DNA from: Winogradskyella costae
GTDB lineage: Bacteria; Bacteroidota; Bacteroidia; Flavobacteriales; Flavobacteriaceae
DNA length: 64,000 bases
Direction of reading: 5' to 3'
Assembly: GCF_013403865.1 (NCBI RefSeq)
Contig: NZ_JABFDK010000001.1
Span: 1,054,001-1,118,000 of the forward strand
The notes below the pieces were generated by a model that had not been told where the DNA came from, did no database searches, and was given only the letters and a program-made list of their open reading frames with translations. Positions 41,772-53,061 of this stretch are shown piece by piece (positions within the stretch are counted from its first letter, which is position 1; every line of letters begins with the position of its first letter). Made by a program: the position numbers and the translations under genes.

Positions 41772-42611
41772 TCATTTTAAAAATGATATTATCAAATCAC
41801 AAACCTCATATAGTTCATTTGAAAGTTCTTTTTTATGCCAAGGATGTTTGGTATTAAAAACATGATCGGCATGGTCAATAATCTTTAACTCGCTCTTAGA
41901 ATTCCACCCATGTAAGGCTTCAGCCTCGCTGATCTTCACAGAAGTATCTTCAGAACCATGTATAATTAAATGTGGAATGGTTAATTGTTTTTCTGCCGAT
42001 TCAATATGAAGTCGATTTTCATTGGCTTTAAAATTTTCGTAAAACTGATAGTAATGTGGCATTTGCTGTTTCGTTCTTCCGTTTACAACATACTTAACTC
42101 CATCTTTTTTCCAATTTTTAATTTCATCATCTGTACCGAATCGATTCCCAAAATCACTAACACTTGCTAAGGTAATGAGTTTTGTAATCCGTGTGTCTTC
42201 AGAAGCTTTAAGAATGGTTATGCCACCACCTCGACTGTGACCAATTAAAAATATCTTGTTGCTGTTTATATTAGAATTTGATTCAAAATGTTTTTGAGCC
42301 CAAGTAATAACAGCATCTAAATCATCTAATTCTTTAGTGTAATTGTTATTTCCAAAAGCTTCTAAATCTGGAAAATCCATAGGGTTTTGTATCGTGCCAC
42401 CATTATGAGAAAAGTTGAACTTTACAACACAATATCCAGCCTTAGCAATATGCTCTGCCATTACATTCCATGCTCCCCAATCTTTATACCCTTTATAGCC
42501 ATGACAAAATATAACGATGGACTGATTGGTTTTCGATTCATCATAAAACGCATCAATTAAAATAGGTTTTTTTCTATCTCGTTCTAAATTTATATTTTTA
42601 TCAATGTGCAT
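41772..42611 (-). CDS. Alpha/beta hydrolase
   Basis: A 279-residue alpha/beta hydrolase with nucleophile elbow GHSRGGG, the oxyanion HGYKG region, the Asp in HGSEDTSV and the His in DHADHVF. It resembles prolyl-oligopeptidase-type or dienelactone-hydrolase-like esterases. Substrate unknown. Its ATG overlaps the addB-like stop by one base (TAATG), so it is translationally coupled to it. Confidence 0.85.
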   Translation of the reverse strand: MHIDKNINLERDRKKPILIDAFYDESKTNQSIVIFCHGYKGYKDWGAWNVMAEHIAKAGYCVVKFNFSHNGGTIQNPMDFPDLEAFGNNNYTKELDDLDAVITWAQKHFESNSNINSNKIFLIGHSRGGGITILKASEDTRITKLITLASVSDFGNRFGTDDEIKNWKKDGVKYVVNGRTKQQMPHYYQFYENFKANENRLHIESAEKQLTIPHLIIHGSEDTSVKISEAEALHGWNSKSELKIIDHADHVFNTKHPWHKKELSNELYEVCDLIISFLK

Positions 42612-45370
42612 TATTTGAGCTCTTTTTCAGTGAAATGTAATTCAGGGTTACAAATTTCGGTAATCAGTTTTTTAAGTTCTATTTCAAAATTATCTAAAGT
42701 TTCATTCGTAATTAATTGGTCTTTTGTTCTGGCATGAGAGGATGTTTTTTTTCCGAACTTTAAAAGCCCTTCACTTAAGTTTTTAAACGAAATAATTCCA
42801 GCTTCAATTGGTAATTCTATTAAATTTTGTTGTCGCATCATATAGGCATAACACAAAATTTGAAACGATTTACTGTACTTATCATAGTCCGAAGTTAAGT
42901 CTTCCCAATTAACAATTTCAACTTTATTTTGTTCCACCTTACCAGATTTATAATCGATAACTCTAGTCATGCCATTAAAGCTATCAATTCTGTCTACTTT
43001 CCCTTTTAATTTAATAGGAAAATCTAAACCTTCAATTTTAATATCTATAGCTTCATCGGCTTCAATAGAAAGAATTTTAATTTCATTGCCCTGTTTCAGA
43101 CTATTTAGTTCTAAATCTAAAAAATTAGAAATATAACGTTGCGCGATTTCAAAAATAATTAGGTTTTTACCCTGAGAGAAACCCCCTTTATTGTATAATT
43201 CCTCAAAATGTTTGGTTACCATGCCCTTAGTACGACTTTTAAAATCTTTAAGATGCTCAATTGTTAAAATTACTCCTTCTAAAGGTTTATAAAAATCTTC
43301 AAGTGAATTATGAATTACAGATCCTAACGTATTCGCTGCTATATTTTCTTCAACCTCATCAAATTCTTTAATTCCCAAAATTTTATCGTAATAAAAATCC
43401 ATAGGATTTCTAATATAACTTGTTAATGAAGACGGCGAGTAACCCTTACCCGATAGTACTTTAACCTGCTTAATTACTGAAGGCGTTTTAATTATTTCAG
43501 TTAACTTTTGTTCTATAATTGGAACATCAGGAGATACTATACTTGTTTTAACATTGTGAATCCCTTCTACTTCCAATTGCGTTAAAAAGCGACTTTTTTC
43601 TCCACCTTTTAAGGCATCAATTTCTGTGTTATATAAAATGTATACGTTTTTAGCACGTTGTAAAAGCCTGTAAAAATGATAGGTATAAACGGCATCCTTT
43701 TCTTTAAACGTTGGTAGCTTCTTTTCAATTTTAACATCAAAAGGAATAAAGGAATTATTTGTTTTTCCAGAAGGAAGAATCCCTTCATTCACTGAACTAA
43801 TTATCACCGTTTCAAAATCTAAAACACGCGATTCTAACATCCCCATAATTTGAAGCCCTTCTAAAGGCTCTCCTTTAAAATCTAAGGTTTCTGAACTTAG
43901 TAGCTCTTTATAAATAGACTGTAGTGCAGCAACGGACTTAAGATGTTTATAGGTAGAATCTAATTCCGTCAATTGATTAAATAAGGCATTAAAACGATAC
44001 AAATATTCTAATTCTAAACTGTGATTTTGCTTGTCGCCATCAAAATTTGCCTTCATTCTTAAGATAAGGTCAGAACAGTATTTTAACCCTATCTCTGGTG
44101 TATTATTCCAGGATTTAAAAAGTAATGTAATAAGATCGTTATGTGAGGTTGCAAGCTGTATAAGCTCCTCTACCTTAATATAGACCGTATTGTTTTTTTG
44201 AATATCTGCGACAATATAACTTGAGACATTCCCAGATTCTGTTTCAAATAGCGGATAAACCGAGGGGTGCGACAGTAAGCTAATAACATCTTTATAATAA
44301 AATTGTTTACCGTTGTTTTTATGAACGTTAAATAGTTGCTCAAAAAAAGAGGCTAGAGGCACAAATTGTAATGGCAAACCCATGGTAACATTAAGTTTGC
44401 TTATGTTTTTAGGGATTGAATTTAAAACCGGAAGTAATAATTGTTCTTCTCCTAAAACGACAGCGATATTTGATAAATTACTCTCCTTTTCGGTTAACTC
44501 TTCTAACAGCTGTCCAATATATTTAGCCTGACCAATTAATTTAGGAATACCTATTGCTTGAATGTTCTTTGGTTCGTTATAATGGTTAGTGACCCAATTA
44601 AAAGGGTGCGTTTCAAAGTACTCCCATTGTTTTCTATGTTGTCTCGTAAACAAACCAGCATCGTGTATCGGATCATCAATAAATGCTTTATCTATATCCC
44701 AATAAATATGAGCTAATTCATTTTTTAATAAACCCTGAATAATTTGAGATTCCGCCGTATTCAATGCATTAAATCCTAAAAACACGTGTGTTTTCCCTTC
44801 ACAATTTGCCATGTAAGATTCTAAATTACCAACTGCTTCCCTATAAATTAAACCTTGATAGCCTTGCTTAGATTTAATTAAGTTATCAGTAAACGCTGTA
44901 TAATAATTTTTGAGCTGTTTCCAGAACTTTAAATGATTTTTAATAAGTTCTGTTTGATTGGGATCTAGCGACCAATGGTGAAGCTCTTTGATGGCATTTA
45001 AGTAATCAAAAATATGATCTTGAGGTATGAGATAACGATCAATTTCGTTAAAATCTTGTAATAAAATTTGAGCCCATTTAGAGAAAGACTCAAAAGATTC
45101 TTGTTCGTCTGCTTTTGTTAGTTCTTTATAAGTTTCATAAAGTCTAAATAATAAATCTGTATTGGGCAAATTTTGTAAACCAGATAACGCTTCAACAAAT
45201 TCTTCACTACTGAGTATTTGAGGGGCAAATATAGGCTTATCTATTAATGTAGAGAGATGGTGTTTAAGAAACACACCTGCACGTTTACTTGGAAGAATAA
45301 AATATAAATCTTCTAGTTTTAGCTGTTTCTTCTGAAGATCTACAAGTACCGATTTTATAAAACTTATCAT
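42611..45370 (-). CDS. AddB-like PD-(D/E)XK nuclease family protein
   Basis: A 919-residue protein. The N-terminal region resembles an inactivated helicase fold (LILPSKRAGVFLKHHL near the start), and the C-terminal region has a RecB-type nuclease with KVDRIDSFNGMTRVIDYKSGKV, where Asp and Lys of the nuclease motif are present. Bacteroidota AddB-like proteins pair with a helicase-nuclease subunit, here probably the AddA-like gene at 48.2 kb. The two genes are separated by ompA and kbl, which is unusual. It is coupled to the hydrolase behind it. Confidence 0.88.
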   Translation of the reverse strand: MISFIKSVLVDLQKKQLKLEDLYFILPSKRAGVFLKHHLSTLIDKPIFAPQILSSEEFVEALSGLQNLPNTDLLFRLYETYKELTKADEQESFESFSKWAQILLQDFNEIDRYLIPQDHIFDYLNAIKELHHWSLDPNQTELIKNHLKFWKQLKNYYTAFTDNLIKSKQGYQGLIYREAVGNLESYMANCEGKTHVFLGFNALNTAESQIIQGLLKNELAHIYWDIDKAFIDDPIHDAGLFTRQHRKQWEYFETHPFNWVTNHYNEPKNIQAIGIPKLIGQAKYIGQLLEELTEKESNLSNIAVVLGEEQLLLPVLNSIPKNISKLNVTMGLPLQFVPLASFFEQLFNVHKNNGKQFYYKDVISLLSHPSVYPLFETESGNVSSYIVADIQKNNTVYIKVEELIQLATSHNDLITLLFKSWNNTPEIGLKYCSDLILRMKANFDGDKQNHSLELEYLYRFNALFNQLTELDSTYKHLKSVAALQSIYKELLSSETLDFKGEPLEGLQIMGMLESRVLDFETVIISSVNEGILPSGKTNNSFIPFDVKIEKKLPTFKEKDAVYTYHFYRLLQRAKNVYILYNTEIDALKGGEKSRFLTQLEVEGIHNVKTSIVSPDVPIIEQKLTEIIKTPSVIKQVKVLSGKGYSPSSLTSYIRNPMDFYYDKILGIKEFDEVEENIAANTLGSVIHNSLEDFYKPLEGVILTIEHLKDFKSRTKGMVTKHFEELYNKGGFSQGKNLIIFEIAQRYISNFLDLELNSLKQGNEIKILSIEADEAIDIKIEGLDFPIKLKGKVDRIDSFNGMTRVIDYKSGKVEQNKVEIVNWEDLTSDYDKYSKSFQILCYAYMMRQQNLIELPIEAGIISFKNLSEGLLKFGKKTSSHARTKDQLITNETLDNFEIELKKLITEICNPELHFTEKELK

Positions 45371-45381
45371 TCTATAAAAAT

Positions 45382-45413
45382 AAAAAACGCCCCGAATATC
45401 GGGGCGTTTTTTT
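45382..45413 (-). terminator. Intrinsic terminator of the ompA-type gene
   Basis: ACGCCCCGA and TCGGGGCGT form a strong stem with loop ATA, with A- and T-tracts on both sides, so it works in both directions. It lies 19 bases behind the ompA-type stop and 12 bases before the addB-like start. Confidence 0.9.
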
Positions 45414-45431
45414 AATATATTTTAGATGTGA

Positions 45432-46829
45432 TTAGTTTTTCAACTTCACCTCTACACGTCTGTTTTCTTTTTTACCAGCACTTGTACTGTTGCTAGCGAT
45501 AGGATTAGACTCACCGAAACCAGCAGCCGATAATCTATCAGAATCAATACCATTAGCGATTAAATAATCTCTAACTGCATTTGCTCTTCTTTCAGATAAC
45601 GCTTGATTCATTGATTTAGCACCATCAGAATCAGTATGACCTTCTAAAGAGAAGTTAGCTTGTGGGTATTCTTTAAAGATAGCCACCATTGACTGTAATA
45701 CTTGATCAGTTTGCTTCTGGAAAGTTGCCTTACCTGAATTAAATAAGATAGATCTAGCGTATTCATTTAAAGTCTTCATCGCTTCTTCAGTTGGCTTAAC
45801 TTCAGGACAACCATTGTTTGCCACTGTACCAGCTTCGTTAGGACACTTATCATCTTTGTCTAAAACACCGTCACCATCAGTATCTGGCCAAGGACATCCA
45901 CTGTTTGCAGCAGGACCTGCTTCATTAGGACAGTTATCATCAGCATCAGCAACACCGTCACCATCAGCATCAGGACAACCAGCTAAAGATTTTAAACCTG
46001 CAACCTCAGGACAGTTATCATCTTTATCCATTACACCATCACCATCAGTATCAGGACAACCGTTAAATTCAGCTAAACCTGCAACGTTTGGACAATCATC
46101 TTTTGAATCTTGAATACCATCATTATCAGAATCTGGACAACCATTGAAGATCTCTAAACCAGCTTCTTCTGGACAAGCATCATCTTGATCGTATATACCA
46201 TCACCATCAGTATCAGTACCACCAAACTTAAATGTAAGACCAACTGAATGTTGGAAATGCTTTGGTAAATAATCTTCGAAAGAATGCTTATAAGAAGACT
46301 GAATATCTAAACCTAAGTTTTCAGAGAACCATACTTTAAATCCTAATGTTCCGTTTAATGTTCCAGCACCGATTTCGTCTACCCAAGTATAACCACCACC
46401 AACACCTAAGTAAGGATCAAATGTTTTTGAGTCAATGATGTCCATAAAGCTATAAGAAACTCTACCATCTAAACCGTAATATGTTAAATCATCAACTTTA
46501 TTAGTTGATTCAGCACCTGTAATAGGATCGAAATTAGAACCAAATTTATCAATTTTGTTTATAGAACCTTTTGCTGTAAATGTAAAACCATCACTAAGGT
46601 ATCTAGATACTGAAAGCGTTGAAATTGAAGGTAGAACACTCCAATGATCAGTGGCATTAAAGTACTCATCAAAATAGTCTCCTTGTGGTGCGTCTTCTCC
46701 TACTGGGTAAAAGTCAACTGCGTTGGCTCCAAAAGTAATGGCCCATGGATTGTTCTTGTCTTGTGCATTAGAAGTGCTAAAACTTGCGATAAGCACTGCG
46801 ACAAAAAATAATCTGCTAAGATTTTTCAT
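45432..46829 (-). CDS. OmpA-family porin with thrombospondin type 3 repeats
   Basis: A 465-residue outer-membrane protein. It has a signal peptide, an N-terminal eight-strand-type beta-barrel (to about residue 200) and five to six calcium-binding thrombospondin type 3 repeats (about 205-345, pattern DTDGDGVxDxDDxCPxxAG). The C-terminal OmpA peptidoglycan-binding domain contains [24 protein letters not shown] and [11 protein letters not shown]. The repeats are also visible in the DNA. Such proteins are among the most abundant outer-membrane proteins in Flavobacteria. It has its own consensus promoter and terminator. Confidence 0.94.
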   Translation of the reverse strand: MKNLSRLFFVAVLIASFSTSNAQDKNNPWAITFGANAVDFYPVGEDAPQGDYFDEYFNATDHWSVLPSISTLSVSRYLSDGFTFTAKGSINKIDKFGSNFDPITGAESTNKVDDLTYYGLDGRVSYSFMDIIDSKTFDPYLGVGGGYTWVDEIGAGTLNGTLGFKVWFSENLGLDIQSSYKHSFEDYLPKHFQHSVGLTFKFGGTDTDGDGIYDQDDACPEEAGLEIFNGCPDSDNDGIQDSKDDCPNVAGLAEFNGCPDTDGDGVMDKDDNCPEVAGLKSLAGCPDADGDGVADADDNCPNEAGPAANSGCPWPDTDGDGVLDKDDKCPNEAGTVANNGCPEVKPTEEAMKTLNEYARSILFNSGKATFQKQTDQVLQSMVAIFKEYPQANFSLEGHTDSDGAKSMNQALSERRANAVRDYLIANGIDSDRLSAAGFGESNPIASNSTSAGKKENRRVEVKLKN

Positions 46830-46865
46830 ATTCTAATTAATTTAATTTTAAGTGTTAATTGTTGG

Positions 46866-46896
46866 CAAAAATAAGTTGTTAAATTGTTTTAACAAA
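46866..46896 (-). promoter_or_regulatory. Consensus Bacteroidota promoter of the ompA-type gene
   Basis: On the minus strand TTTG (46896-46893), exactly 19 bases, then TATTTTTG (46873-46866) form a full -33/-7 promoter, 36 bases before the ATG. Confidence 0.75.
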
Positions 46897-46918
46897 GACA
46901 AATGTACAAAATTATTCC

Positions 46919-46943
46919 AAAATCGCCCTAAAATAAGGCGATT
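46919..46943 (-). terminator. Probable terminator of kbl
   Basis: AATCGCC (46921-46927) and GGCGATT (46937-46943) form a seven-bp stem 21 bases behind the kbl stop. On the minus strand it is followed by TTTTGG and more T-rich sequence. Confidence 0.6.
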
Positions 46944-46963
46944 GGGTTAAAATTTGATTCATT

Positions 46964-48157
46964 TCAGATAACATTTAGTTCTTTACCCACTTTAACAAAG
47001 GCCGAAATGGCTTTATCGAGTTGGCTTTTGTCGTGAGCAGCTGAGAGTTGCACTCTAATTCTAGCTTTATCTTTTGGAACTACTGGAAAAAAGAAACCTA
47101 TGACATAAATACCCTCTTCTAATAGCTTATTAGCCATAGTCTGAGATAGTTTGGCATCGTATAACATCACTGGAACTATGGCAGAATCTCCATCTACAAT
47201 ATCGAAGCCTGCTTCCTTCATTCCTTTCTTAAAATATTTTGTATTCCAATCGACTTTATCTCTTAATGTTGTATCGTTTTTGAGCATATCAAAAACCTTT
47301 ATTGAGGCACCAACAATTGCGGGCGCCAAAGAATTTGAAAACAAATAAGGTCTAGAACGTTGGCGCAAAAGCTCAACTATCTCCTTTTTGGCTGTTGTGT
47401 AACCTCCCATAGCTCCACCTAATGCCTTTCCTAAAGTCCCAGTAATGATATCTATTCTACCTAAAACTCCTTTTTCTTCAAGAGTTCCTATTCCTGTTTC
47501 ACCGATAAATCCTGTAGCGTGACATTCGTCAATCATCACCATAGCATCATACTTATCTGCTAAATCACAAATTTTATCTAAAGGTGCTACTAAACCATCC
47601 ATAGAAAACACACCATCGGTTACAATAATTTTGAAACGCGCTCCATTAGCATTTGCCTCAATTAACTGTGTTTCTAAATCTGCCATATCATTATTTTGGT
47701 AACGATATCTTGACGCTTTACATAATCTTACACCATCGATAATTGAAGCATGATTTAAGGAGTCTGAAATAATAGCATCTTCCTTGGTTAATAACGGCTC
47801 AAAAACACCTCCATTTGCATCAAAAGCAGCAGCATACAATATGGTATCTTCTGTACCATAAAAGTCTGCAATTTTTTGTTCTAACTCTTTATGAATATCT
47901 TGTGTTCCACAAATAAAACGAACTGAAGACATACCAAAACCATGCGTATCCATAGTATCTTTAGCTGCTTGCACAACATCTGGGTGTGAGGATAAGCCTA
48001 AATAATTATTAGCACAAAAATTTAAAACTTTTTGTCCTGTGGTAAGCGTTATTTCTGCTCCCTGTGGAGAAGTAATAATGCGTTCTTCTTTAAAAAGACC
48101 CGCGTCTTTTATTGATTCTATTTCTTGTTGTAAATGATTTTTTATATCTCCGTACAT
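46964..48157 (-). CDS. kbl: Glycine C-acetyltransferase (2-amino-3-ketobutyrate CoA ligase)
   Basis: A PLP enzyme of threonine breakdown that cleaves 2-amino-3-oxobutyrate with CoA to glycine and acetyl-CoA. It belongs to the alpha-oxoamine synthase family: [31 protein letters not shown] [35 protein letters not shown] and the PLP Lys in [10 protein letters not shown] (about residue 243). Length 397 is normal. The threonine dehydrogenase partner (tdh) is not in the window. It has a -7 box at 48181-48188. Confidence 0.95.
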   Translation of the reverse strand: MYGDIKNHLQQEIESIKDAGLFKEERIITSPQGAEITLTTGQKVLNFCANNYLGLSSHPDVVQAAKDTMDTHGFGMSSVRFICGTQDIHKELEQKIADFYGTEDTILYAAAFDANGGVFEPLLTKEDAIISDSLNHASIIDGVRLCKASRYRYQNNDMADLETQLIEANANGARFKIIVTDGVFSMDGLVAPLDKICDLADKYDAMVMIDECHATGFIGETGIGTLEEKGVLGRIDIITGTLGKALGGAMGGYTTAKKEIVELLRQRSRPYLFSNSLAPAIVGASIKVFDMLKNDTTLRDKVDWNTKYFKKGMKEAGFDIVDGDSAIVPVMLYDAKLSQTMANKLLEEGIYVIGFFFPVVPKDKARIRVQLSAAHDKSQLDKAISAFVKVGKELNVI

Positions 48158-48180
48158 TGCGTTTGGTTTTGAATATGAAA

Positions 48181-48188
48181 CAAATATA
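48181..48188 (-). promoter_or_regulatory. -7 box (TATATTTG) of kbl
   Basis: The minus strand reads TATATTTG, 23 bases before the kbl ATG. At the -33 position the sequence CTTG replaces TTTG. The box lies upstream of, and close to, the addA-like stop. Confidence 0.5.
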
Positions 48189-48198
48189 CTATGAAAAA

Positions 48199-51100
48199 TT
48201 AGACTTCAAGAACTTCGATTGTATCATTTATATAAACCACCAATTTATGAGTTACCTTTAAATTCATATCGTTTAAGACAGCTTCGTAACCATTTAATTG
48301 TGCTGCATGAGATCTTTCAGCAACACCTGTTTTATAATCGATAATTACAGCATCATTATTAGCATTAATATTGAGTCTATCTAGCCTTATAAGTTGACCA
48401 GAACTTGTTATAATATCGCGCTCATTATACACCTTAAAATTATCTTTATAATATGTCTTTAACTTTGGGTGTTCTATTACCTTTCTAACTAAAGCGATTA
48501 ATGCTTCCTTGTTTTCATTAGTCACATCTCCAGAAATCAATAAATCATTAAAGGCATAGTCAATATCTTCAATCGTTTTTATTTTAGATAAAATTAAATG
48601 GACTAAATTTCCGCGCTCTATAGCAGCTTCTTGTTGCGTATCCCATAATAATCCAGATTTTGTAACAATATTTAAATTATGAGCCTCCTTCGGTACTGAA
48701 ATTAATTTTAAAGGATTAGCACTAATTTCCTTTTCGGAACTATTGTCGTTCGGTTTTAAAGTTCCAAAACTATAAGTGAGTTGGTTGTCGATCCATTTAT
48801 TTTGATGTTGTAAAAAATTAATAAACATACCTGCATAGGTGTTCTTTTTAACCTCACCTTTTGCACTAATATCTTTTTTTGAAATAATATATAATTGCTC
48901 TACAGCTCTAGTCAAGACAACATACAGTAAATTGATATTATCCAATTCTAATTGCGATTGATGTGTGTTGTAAATCAGTGCCCCTGTCTCTTCAAAATGC
49001 GCCACCTCTTTATTATAATTAAGTAGCAGTGTATTAAACCCATTATAATCTTTAGCATCTACAGGAAACCAAACTTTGGGTTCTATTTCTCTATAAATAT
49101 CAAGATCTGCATACGGAAATATAACTACAGGAAACTCTAAACCCTTAGATTTATGAATGGTCATAATCTGAACAGCATTCATATTTTCTGGAGTGACAAC
49201 ACTTAATTTATCTGCTTTATTTTCAAAATAATTAACAAATGCAGCGACATCCGAATTTTGTTTTTGAGTAAATTCTAAAACAACATCCAAATAAAACTGA
49301 AGATAGGCATCCGAGCTCTCATTAAGGTTGAATAACCGTACAATATGCTCTACCAATTCGTAAAGTGGTAATTGTAAACACTGATTATTATCTATATACA
49401 GATCTAACGCTTTTAAACCCAAAAACATGTCGCTTAGATCTGCCTTGAGATAGGTGATAAAAAACTGATGTTTATCTTCAACCTGAAGTTGATCGGCCAA
49501 ATAAGAAAGCACCACCACTTTAAGACTGTCGTTATTAGGTTGGATCAATAATTTTAAAAATGAATTGATAAAATTAACCTTATCAGAATTTTTTAGAAGT
49601 AAGGTTTCCGAAGAGGTGATTTTAATACCATTTTCATTTAAGTATTTAGCAATTGCAACTCCTTCTTTTCGTTTTCTAACCAAAACACAAATATCATCTA
49701 AAGGAAATCCATTGGTTTGGCACTGTTCTATGGTTTCTAAGACTTGGTTTGCATACATTTCATGAATGTCATCCTCTTTCTCGACATTTAAGAAATTGAG
49801 ATTCACATACCCTTCGGATGCATTATGCGTGTTTTGACTAGCTAGTTTATATAGTTCTGCATAAGCAGGTTCACTAAAAACATTCTCGCTAAGAAACTCA
49901 AAAAAAGAATTATTAAATTCAATAACCGCTTTGGCACTTCTGTAGTTGGTATCTAGAGCTAAAACTTCGGCTTCAAGCTGAAATGGATTGTCAATTTTAT
50001 TATACAGCTTTATGAATTGTTCGGCTTCACCACCTCTCCAACGGTAAATAGCCTGTTTAGCATCACCAACAAGCATTGCAGAACCATTACTGCCTGAAAG
50101 GGCATTTTCTAGTAAAGGCACTAAATTTTCCCATTGCATCTTTGAAGTATCCTGAAATTCATCTATGAAATAATGCTTAAATTTTTCACCTAAGCGCTCA
50201 TAAATAAATGGCGTGGGTTGATTTTTAATTTCTTTACTAATAATTGTATTGAACTCTGAAATCAACATTTTATTTTGATCAGCCTTTAACGCATCTAATT
50301 CATTTTTAATAGCATTTAAAACAGACAAAGGAGTGATATTTCTATAAAATCCTTTTTTTAATTTTAGCTCGAAAATTGATTTTTTAGTTGAGACAAAAGC
50401 TCCTGCTAATTGCGACTGAATACTTTCTATGGTTGAAGCAACAGTTTCCGAAACACGTTTTGGAAATAACGAATTACCTTCAATTAAATCGTTTTGCCAT
50501 GCTGACTCAAAATTAATACTGAAGCGTTTGTTTTTTAGATTTTCAAAATGCTTTGGTAATGAACTTCTATTAAAATCATCAAATTGTAATCCCGATTCCT
50601 CTAGTAAGGTTAGCGTTTTTGCAGCAGTATTTGTAATAAAATCTTCTTGTTGTTGAATTTGCTGAGATAATTGTTGCTTTACGTTTTTAAAATCTTCAAG
50701 CGTTTTCTTCTTTAAAGTCTGAATTGCAAAAAGGTCATTTTCATTAACTAATAATTTCGAAATTTTATTAAAGTCATAACTAATGTCCCAGCTTTTATCA
50801 TCATCTGCTTTTTCAATCGCAAAATCCACTAAGACTTTCGTTAACGTTTTATCACTTCCCGCTTTAGCGATAAGGCTATCTACAGCTTCATTGAGAAGCC
50901 TTTCCTGATCGAGCTCAACTTCAAAATTTATAGGCAGTTTTAAATCGTGCGCAAAAGTTCTAATCACTCGATGCGTAAAACCATCGATGGTAGAAATATC
51001 AAAAGCACCATAATTATGAATAATATGCTTTAAAATTTGTTTTGATTTTGCATGAAGCACTTCAGGCTTAATTGCTAATTCCTCACAAATAGCAACAAAC

Positions 51101-51330
51101 ATTGGATGTGGATTGCTTAAGCTGTTTTTAGAAGAAAAAGATTTGAGCATATCTACAATACGCTCCTTCATTTCACCAACCGCTTTATTGGTAAACGTTA
51201 TAGCTAAAATAGATTTAAATTGATCGAGACTTTTAGACTGAATCAGTATTTTTAAATAGGCTTTAGCTAACGTAAATGTTTTGCCACTACCTGCAGAAGC
51301 ATTATATATTTGGAAGGCTGAATTTTGCAA
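48199..51330 (-). CDS. AddA-like UvrD-family helicase/exonuclease
   Basis: A 1043-residue ATP-dependent DNA helicase with a C-terminal RecB-type nuclease. The Walker A motif is [16 protein letters not shown] at about residues 9-24. Further helicase motifs are [62 protein letters not shown] and [14 protein letters not shown]; the nuclease end has [23 protein letters not shown]. Together with the AddB-like protein it should process double-strand breaks for RecA. The divergent sod gene starts 114 bases away. Confidence 0.92.
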   Translation of the reverse strand: MQNSAFQIYNASAGSGKTFTLAKAYLKILIQSKSLDQFKSILAITFTNKAVGEMKERIVDMLKSFSSKNSLSNPHPMFVAICEELAIKPEVLHAKSKQILKHIIHNYGAFDISTIDGFTHRVIRTFAHDLKLPINFEVELDQERLLNEAVDSLIAKAGSDKTLTKVLVDFAIEKADDDKSWDISYDFNKISKLLVNENDLFAIQTLKKKTLEDFKNVKQQLSQQIQQQEDFITNTAAKTLTLLEESGLQFDDFNRSSLPKHFENLKNKRFSINFESAWQNDLIEGNSLFPKRVSETVASTIESIQSQLAGAFVSTKKSIFELKLKKGFYRNITPLSVLNAIKNELDALKADQNKMLISEFNTIISKEIKNQPTPFIYERLGEKFKHYFIDEFQDTSKMQWENLVPLLENALSGSNGSAMLVGDAKQAIYRWRGGEAEQFIKLYNKIDNPFQLEAEVLALDTNYRSAKAVIEFNNSFFEFLSENVFSEPAYAELYKLASQNTHNASEGYVNLNFLNVEKEDDIHEMYANQVLETIEQCQTNGFPLDDICVLVRKRKEGVAIAKYLNENGIKITSSETLLLKNSDKVNFINSFLKLLIQPNNDSLKVVVLSYLADQLQVEDKHQFFITYLKADLSDMFLGLKALDLYIDNNQCLQLPLYELVEHIVRLFNLNESSDAYLQFYLDVVLEFTQKQNSDVAAFVNYFENKADKLSVVTPENMNAVQIMTIHKSKGLEFPVVIFPYADLDIYREIEPKVWFPVDAKDYNGFNTLLLNYNKEVAHFEETGALIYNTHQSQLELDNINLLYVVLTRAVEQLYIISKKDISAKGEVKKNTYAGMFINFLQHQNKWIDNQLTYSFGTLKPNDNSSEKEISANPLKLISVPKEAHNLNIVTKSGLLWDTQQEAAIERGNLVHLILSKIKTIEDIDYAFNDLLISGDVTNENKEALIALVRKVIEHPKLKTYYKDNFKVYNERDIITSSGQLIRLDRLNINANNDAVIIDYKTGVAERSHAAQLNGYEAVLNDMNLKVTHKLVVYINDTIEVLEV

Positions 51331-51397
51331 GAGATAATTTTTATACCAAAATAGGGAATCTTAATAGTTTATTAAGAGAAAATCAGCGACAAAATTG

Positions 51398-51405
51398 TAA
51401 ATTTG
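51398..51405 (+). promoter_or_regulatory. -7 box (TAAATTTG) of the sod gene
   Basis: TAAATTTG matches TAnnTTTG, 39 bases before the ATG. Confidence 0.45.
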
Positions 51406-51444
51406 GGTTGAGACAATTTATAAACCAATTAAAACATTACAATT

Positions 51445-52053
51445 ATGGCTTTCGAATTACCGAAATTAAAATATGCTTATGATGCTTTAGAACCAAATAT
51501 TGATGCTCGCACAATGGAGATTCATCATACTAAACATCACCAAGGCTACACATCTAAATTAAATGCTGCTATTGAAGGAACTGATTTAGAAGGAAAAACT
51601 ATAGAAAACATTCTTATTAACCTAGATATGGATAACAAAGCCGTTAGAAATAATGGTGGTGGATTTTACAATCATTCATTGTTTTGGGATGTTATGAATC
51701 CTGAAGCAAAAGGCCGTTTATCTGGTGAATTAAAAGATGCTATTGAAGCAAAATTTGGTTCTTTTGATGCCTTTAAAGATGCATTTTCTAAAGCAGCTGC
51801 AACACAATTTGGTTCTGGCTGGGCATGGTTATGTGTACATGAAGGAGGTAAAGTTGAGGTGTGTTCTACACCAAACCAAGATAACCCATTAATGCCAGGT
51901 GTTAAATGTGAAGGTACACCAATTTTAGGATTAGATGTTTGGGAACATGCTTATTACTTAAACTACCAAAACAGAAGACCAGATTATATTGATGCATTTT
52001 TTAATGTAATTAACTGGAATGAAGTTGAGCGCAGATTTGCAGAAGCTAAATAA
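51445..52053 (+). CDS. Superoxide dismutase (Mn/Fe family, Mn-type signature)
   Basis: A 202-residue cytosolic dismutase. Metal ligands are His27 ([12 protein letters not shown]), the His in [11 protein letters not shown], and Asp and His in [14 protein letters not shown]. The Gln that tunes the metal is in PNQDNPL in the second half, while the first-half position before the second ligand is Gly, which is the Mn-type (sodA-like) arrangement. Cambialistic use of iron is possible. There is no signal peptide. It is a single gene with its own terminator. Confidence 0.94.
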   Translation: MAFELPKLKYAYDALEPNIDARTMEIHHTKHHQGYTSKLNAAIEGTDLEGKTIENILINLDMDNKAVRNNGGGFYNHSLFWDVMNPEAKGRLSGELKDAIEAKFGSFDAFKDAFSKAAATQFGSGWAWLCVHEGGKVEVCSTPNQDNPLMPGVKCEGTPILGLDVWEHAYYLNYQNRRPDYIDAFFNVINWNEVERRFAEAK

Positions 52054-52080
52054 GCTATAAAATTTTATAAATTAAAAAAT

Positions 52081-52111
52081 CGAGTCTTTTCTAAAAGGCT
52101 CGGTTTTTTTT
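52081..52111 (+). terminator. Intrinsic terminator of sod
   Basis: CGAGTCTTTT pairs with AAAAGGCTCG (one G:U), followed by eight T. It lies 27 bases behind the sod stop and just after the convergent PPTase stop. Confidence 0.88.
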
Positions 52112-52114
52112 ATG

Positions 52115-52675
52115 CTAAATCACATAAGCACCAAAATAACCATGATGACTTATACTGACCTGAATTTTTACCGAATTACACAATACTGTAGGAATACCAA
52201 ATTCTGATTTTTGAAATTTGAAATTTTCTTTTGAAAGCTGATGTGATTTTGAAAGCTGAATTAACAATGCTTCTTTCAATATATCGCTGTGGCTCTTTGG
52301 AAGATTACCTTTTAATTCTATAATTTTTGAAGTCATTTCAGAATCTAAAAATCGGGCTTCAGATATTATATATCTTGATGTTATTTGAGTTTTAACGTTA
52401 CATTCAAAATCTTTAAATTTTACAATTCCGTTGAGATTACTAATATCGCATTCAAAACTTTTCGGGTTATAAAATCTGCTTGGATTTTGCTGTGTATATA
52501 ATTTATAAGCTGCTTCTTTCATGCTCCATAAACGCCACACCATAAGAAATGGATTTTTACAATCATGTATGAATTGCAATTCCTTTGAGGTAAATAGTTT
52601 TTCTAAATAACGAGGTCGTTCCCAGTTAGACGTCCTTTTTGCTTCCTCTAAATCTACAACATCATTGCCAACCAT
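52115..52675 (-). CDS. 4'-phosphopantetheinyl transferase superfamily protein
   Basis: A 186-residue enzyme that attaches the 4'-phosphopantetheine arm of CoA to the Ser of a carrier protein. The metal-binding start VGNDVVDLEEAKRT and the box WRLWSMKEAAYKLY (with Glu and Lys) are the family marks. It begins at the last base of the ACP gene stop, so it is translationally coupled; the ACP is its likely substrate. It is the last gene of the type III PKS cluster. Confidence 0.92.
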   Translation of the reverse strand: MVGNDVVDLEEAKRTSNWERPRYLEKLFTSKELQFIHDCKNPFLMVWRLWSMKEAAYKLYTQQNPSRFYNPKSFECDISNLNGIVKFKDFECNVKTQITSRYIISEARFLDSEMTSKIIELKGNLPKSHSDILKEALLIQLSKSHQLSKENFKFQKSEFGIPTVLCNSVKIQVSISHHGYFGAYVI

Positions 52676-52926
52676 TAGGTCTTTAATTTTGTGTTTATAA
52701 TTAGCATAGCAGCTTTAACATCGAGCATTTTTTCCATGTCTTCATTTTCTAACCTTATACTAAATTCATCTTCAATATCTAAAATGATATCTACGAGATT
52801 TGCTGAATTAACTTTTAGGTCATTTATAAAATCTGTGTCTTCAGTAAGATTTTCAAAAGCTTTTTCATCTTGAACATAAGGTGCAATGATGGCTTTTAAT
52901 TTTGTTATGAGTTCGTCGTTCGTCAT
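52675..52926 (-). CDS. Acyl carrier protein
   Basis: An 83-residue carrier protein. The prosthetic-group Ser41 is in DLKVNSANLVDII (family consensus DSL; here NSA). The acidic helix 2 (DIEDEFSIRL) follows, which usually docks to synthases. It is a dedicated second ACP, separate from the fatty-acid ACP, and pairs with the PPTase behind it. A 16-base motif shared with the 57813 promoter lies 58 bases upstream. Confidence 0.93.
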   Translation of the reverse strand: MTNDELITKLKAIIAPYVQDEKAFENLTEDTDFINDLKVNSANLVDIILDIEDEFSIRLENEDMEKMLDVKAAMLIINTKLKT

Positions 52927-52983
52927 ATTTATTTCTTTTACAAAAGAGAATGTTGGCTAAATTAAACTTTGTGTAATGCTGTA

Positions 52984-52999
52984 TTGTAAAGTTACATAA
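52984..52999 (-). promoter_or_regulatory. Shared upstream motif, copy 1 (ACP unit)
   Basis: TTGTAAAGTTACATAA on the plus strand; it contains the palindrome TGTAA-AG-TTACA. It differs by one base from the motif at 57859-57874. Confidence 0.5.
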
Positions 53000-53061
53000 A
53001 GTGATTACAATATAATTTAATAACTATTTCTAAAATCTAATTGCGATATTATTACATATTG

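Noticed and set aside
45814..46200. DNA repeats that could look like a CRISPR or VNTR array
   Set aside because: The repeats are in frame and encode the thrombospondin type 3 repeats of the OmpA-type protein; there are no spacers and no cas genes.
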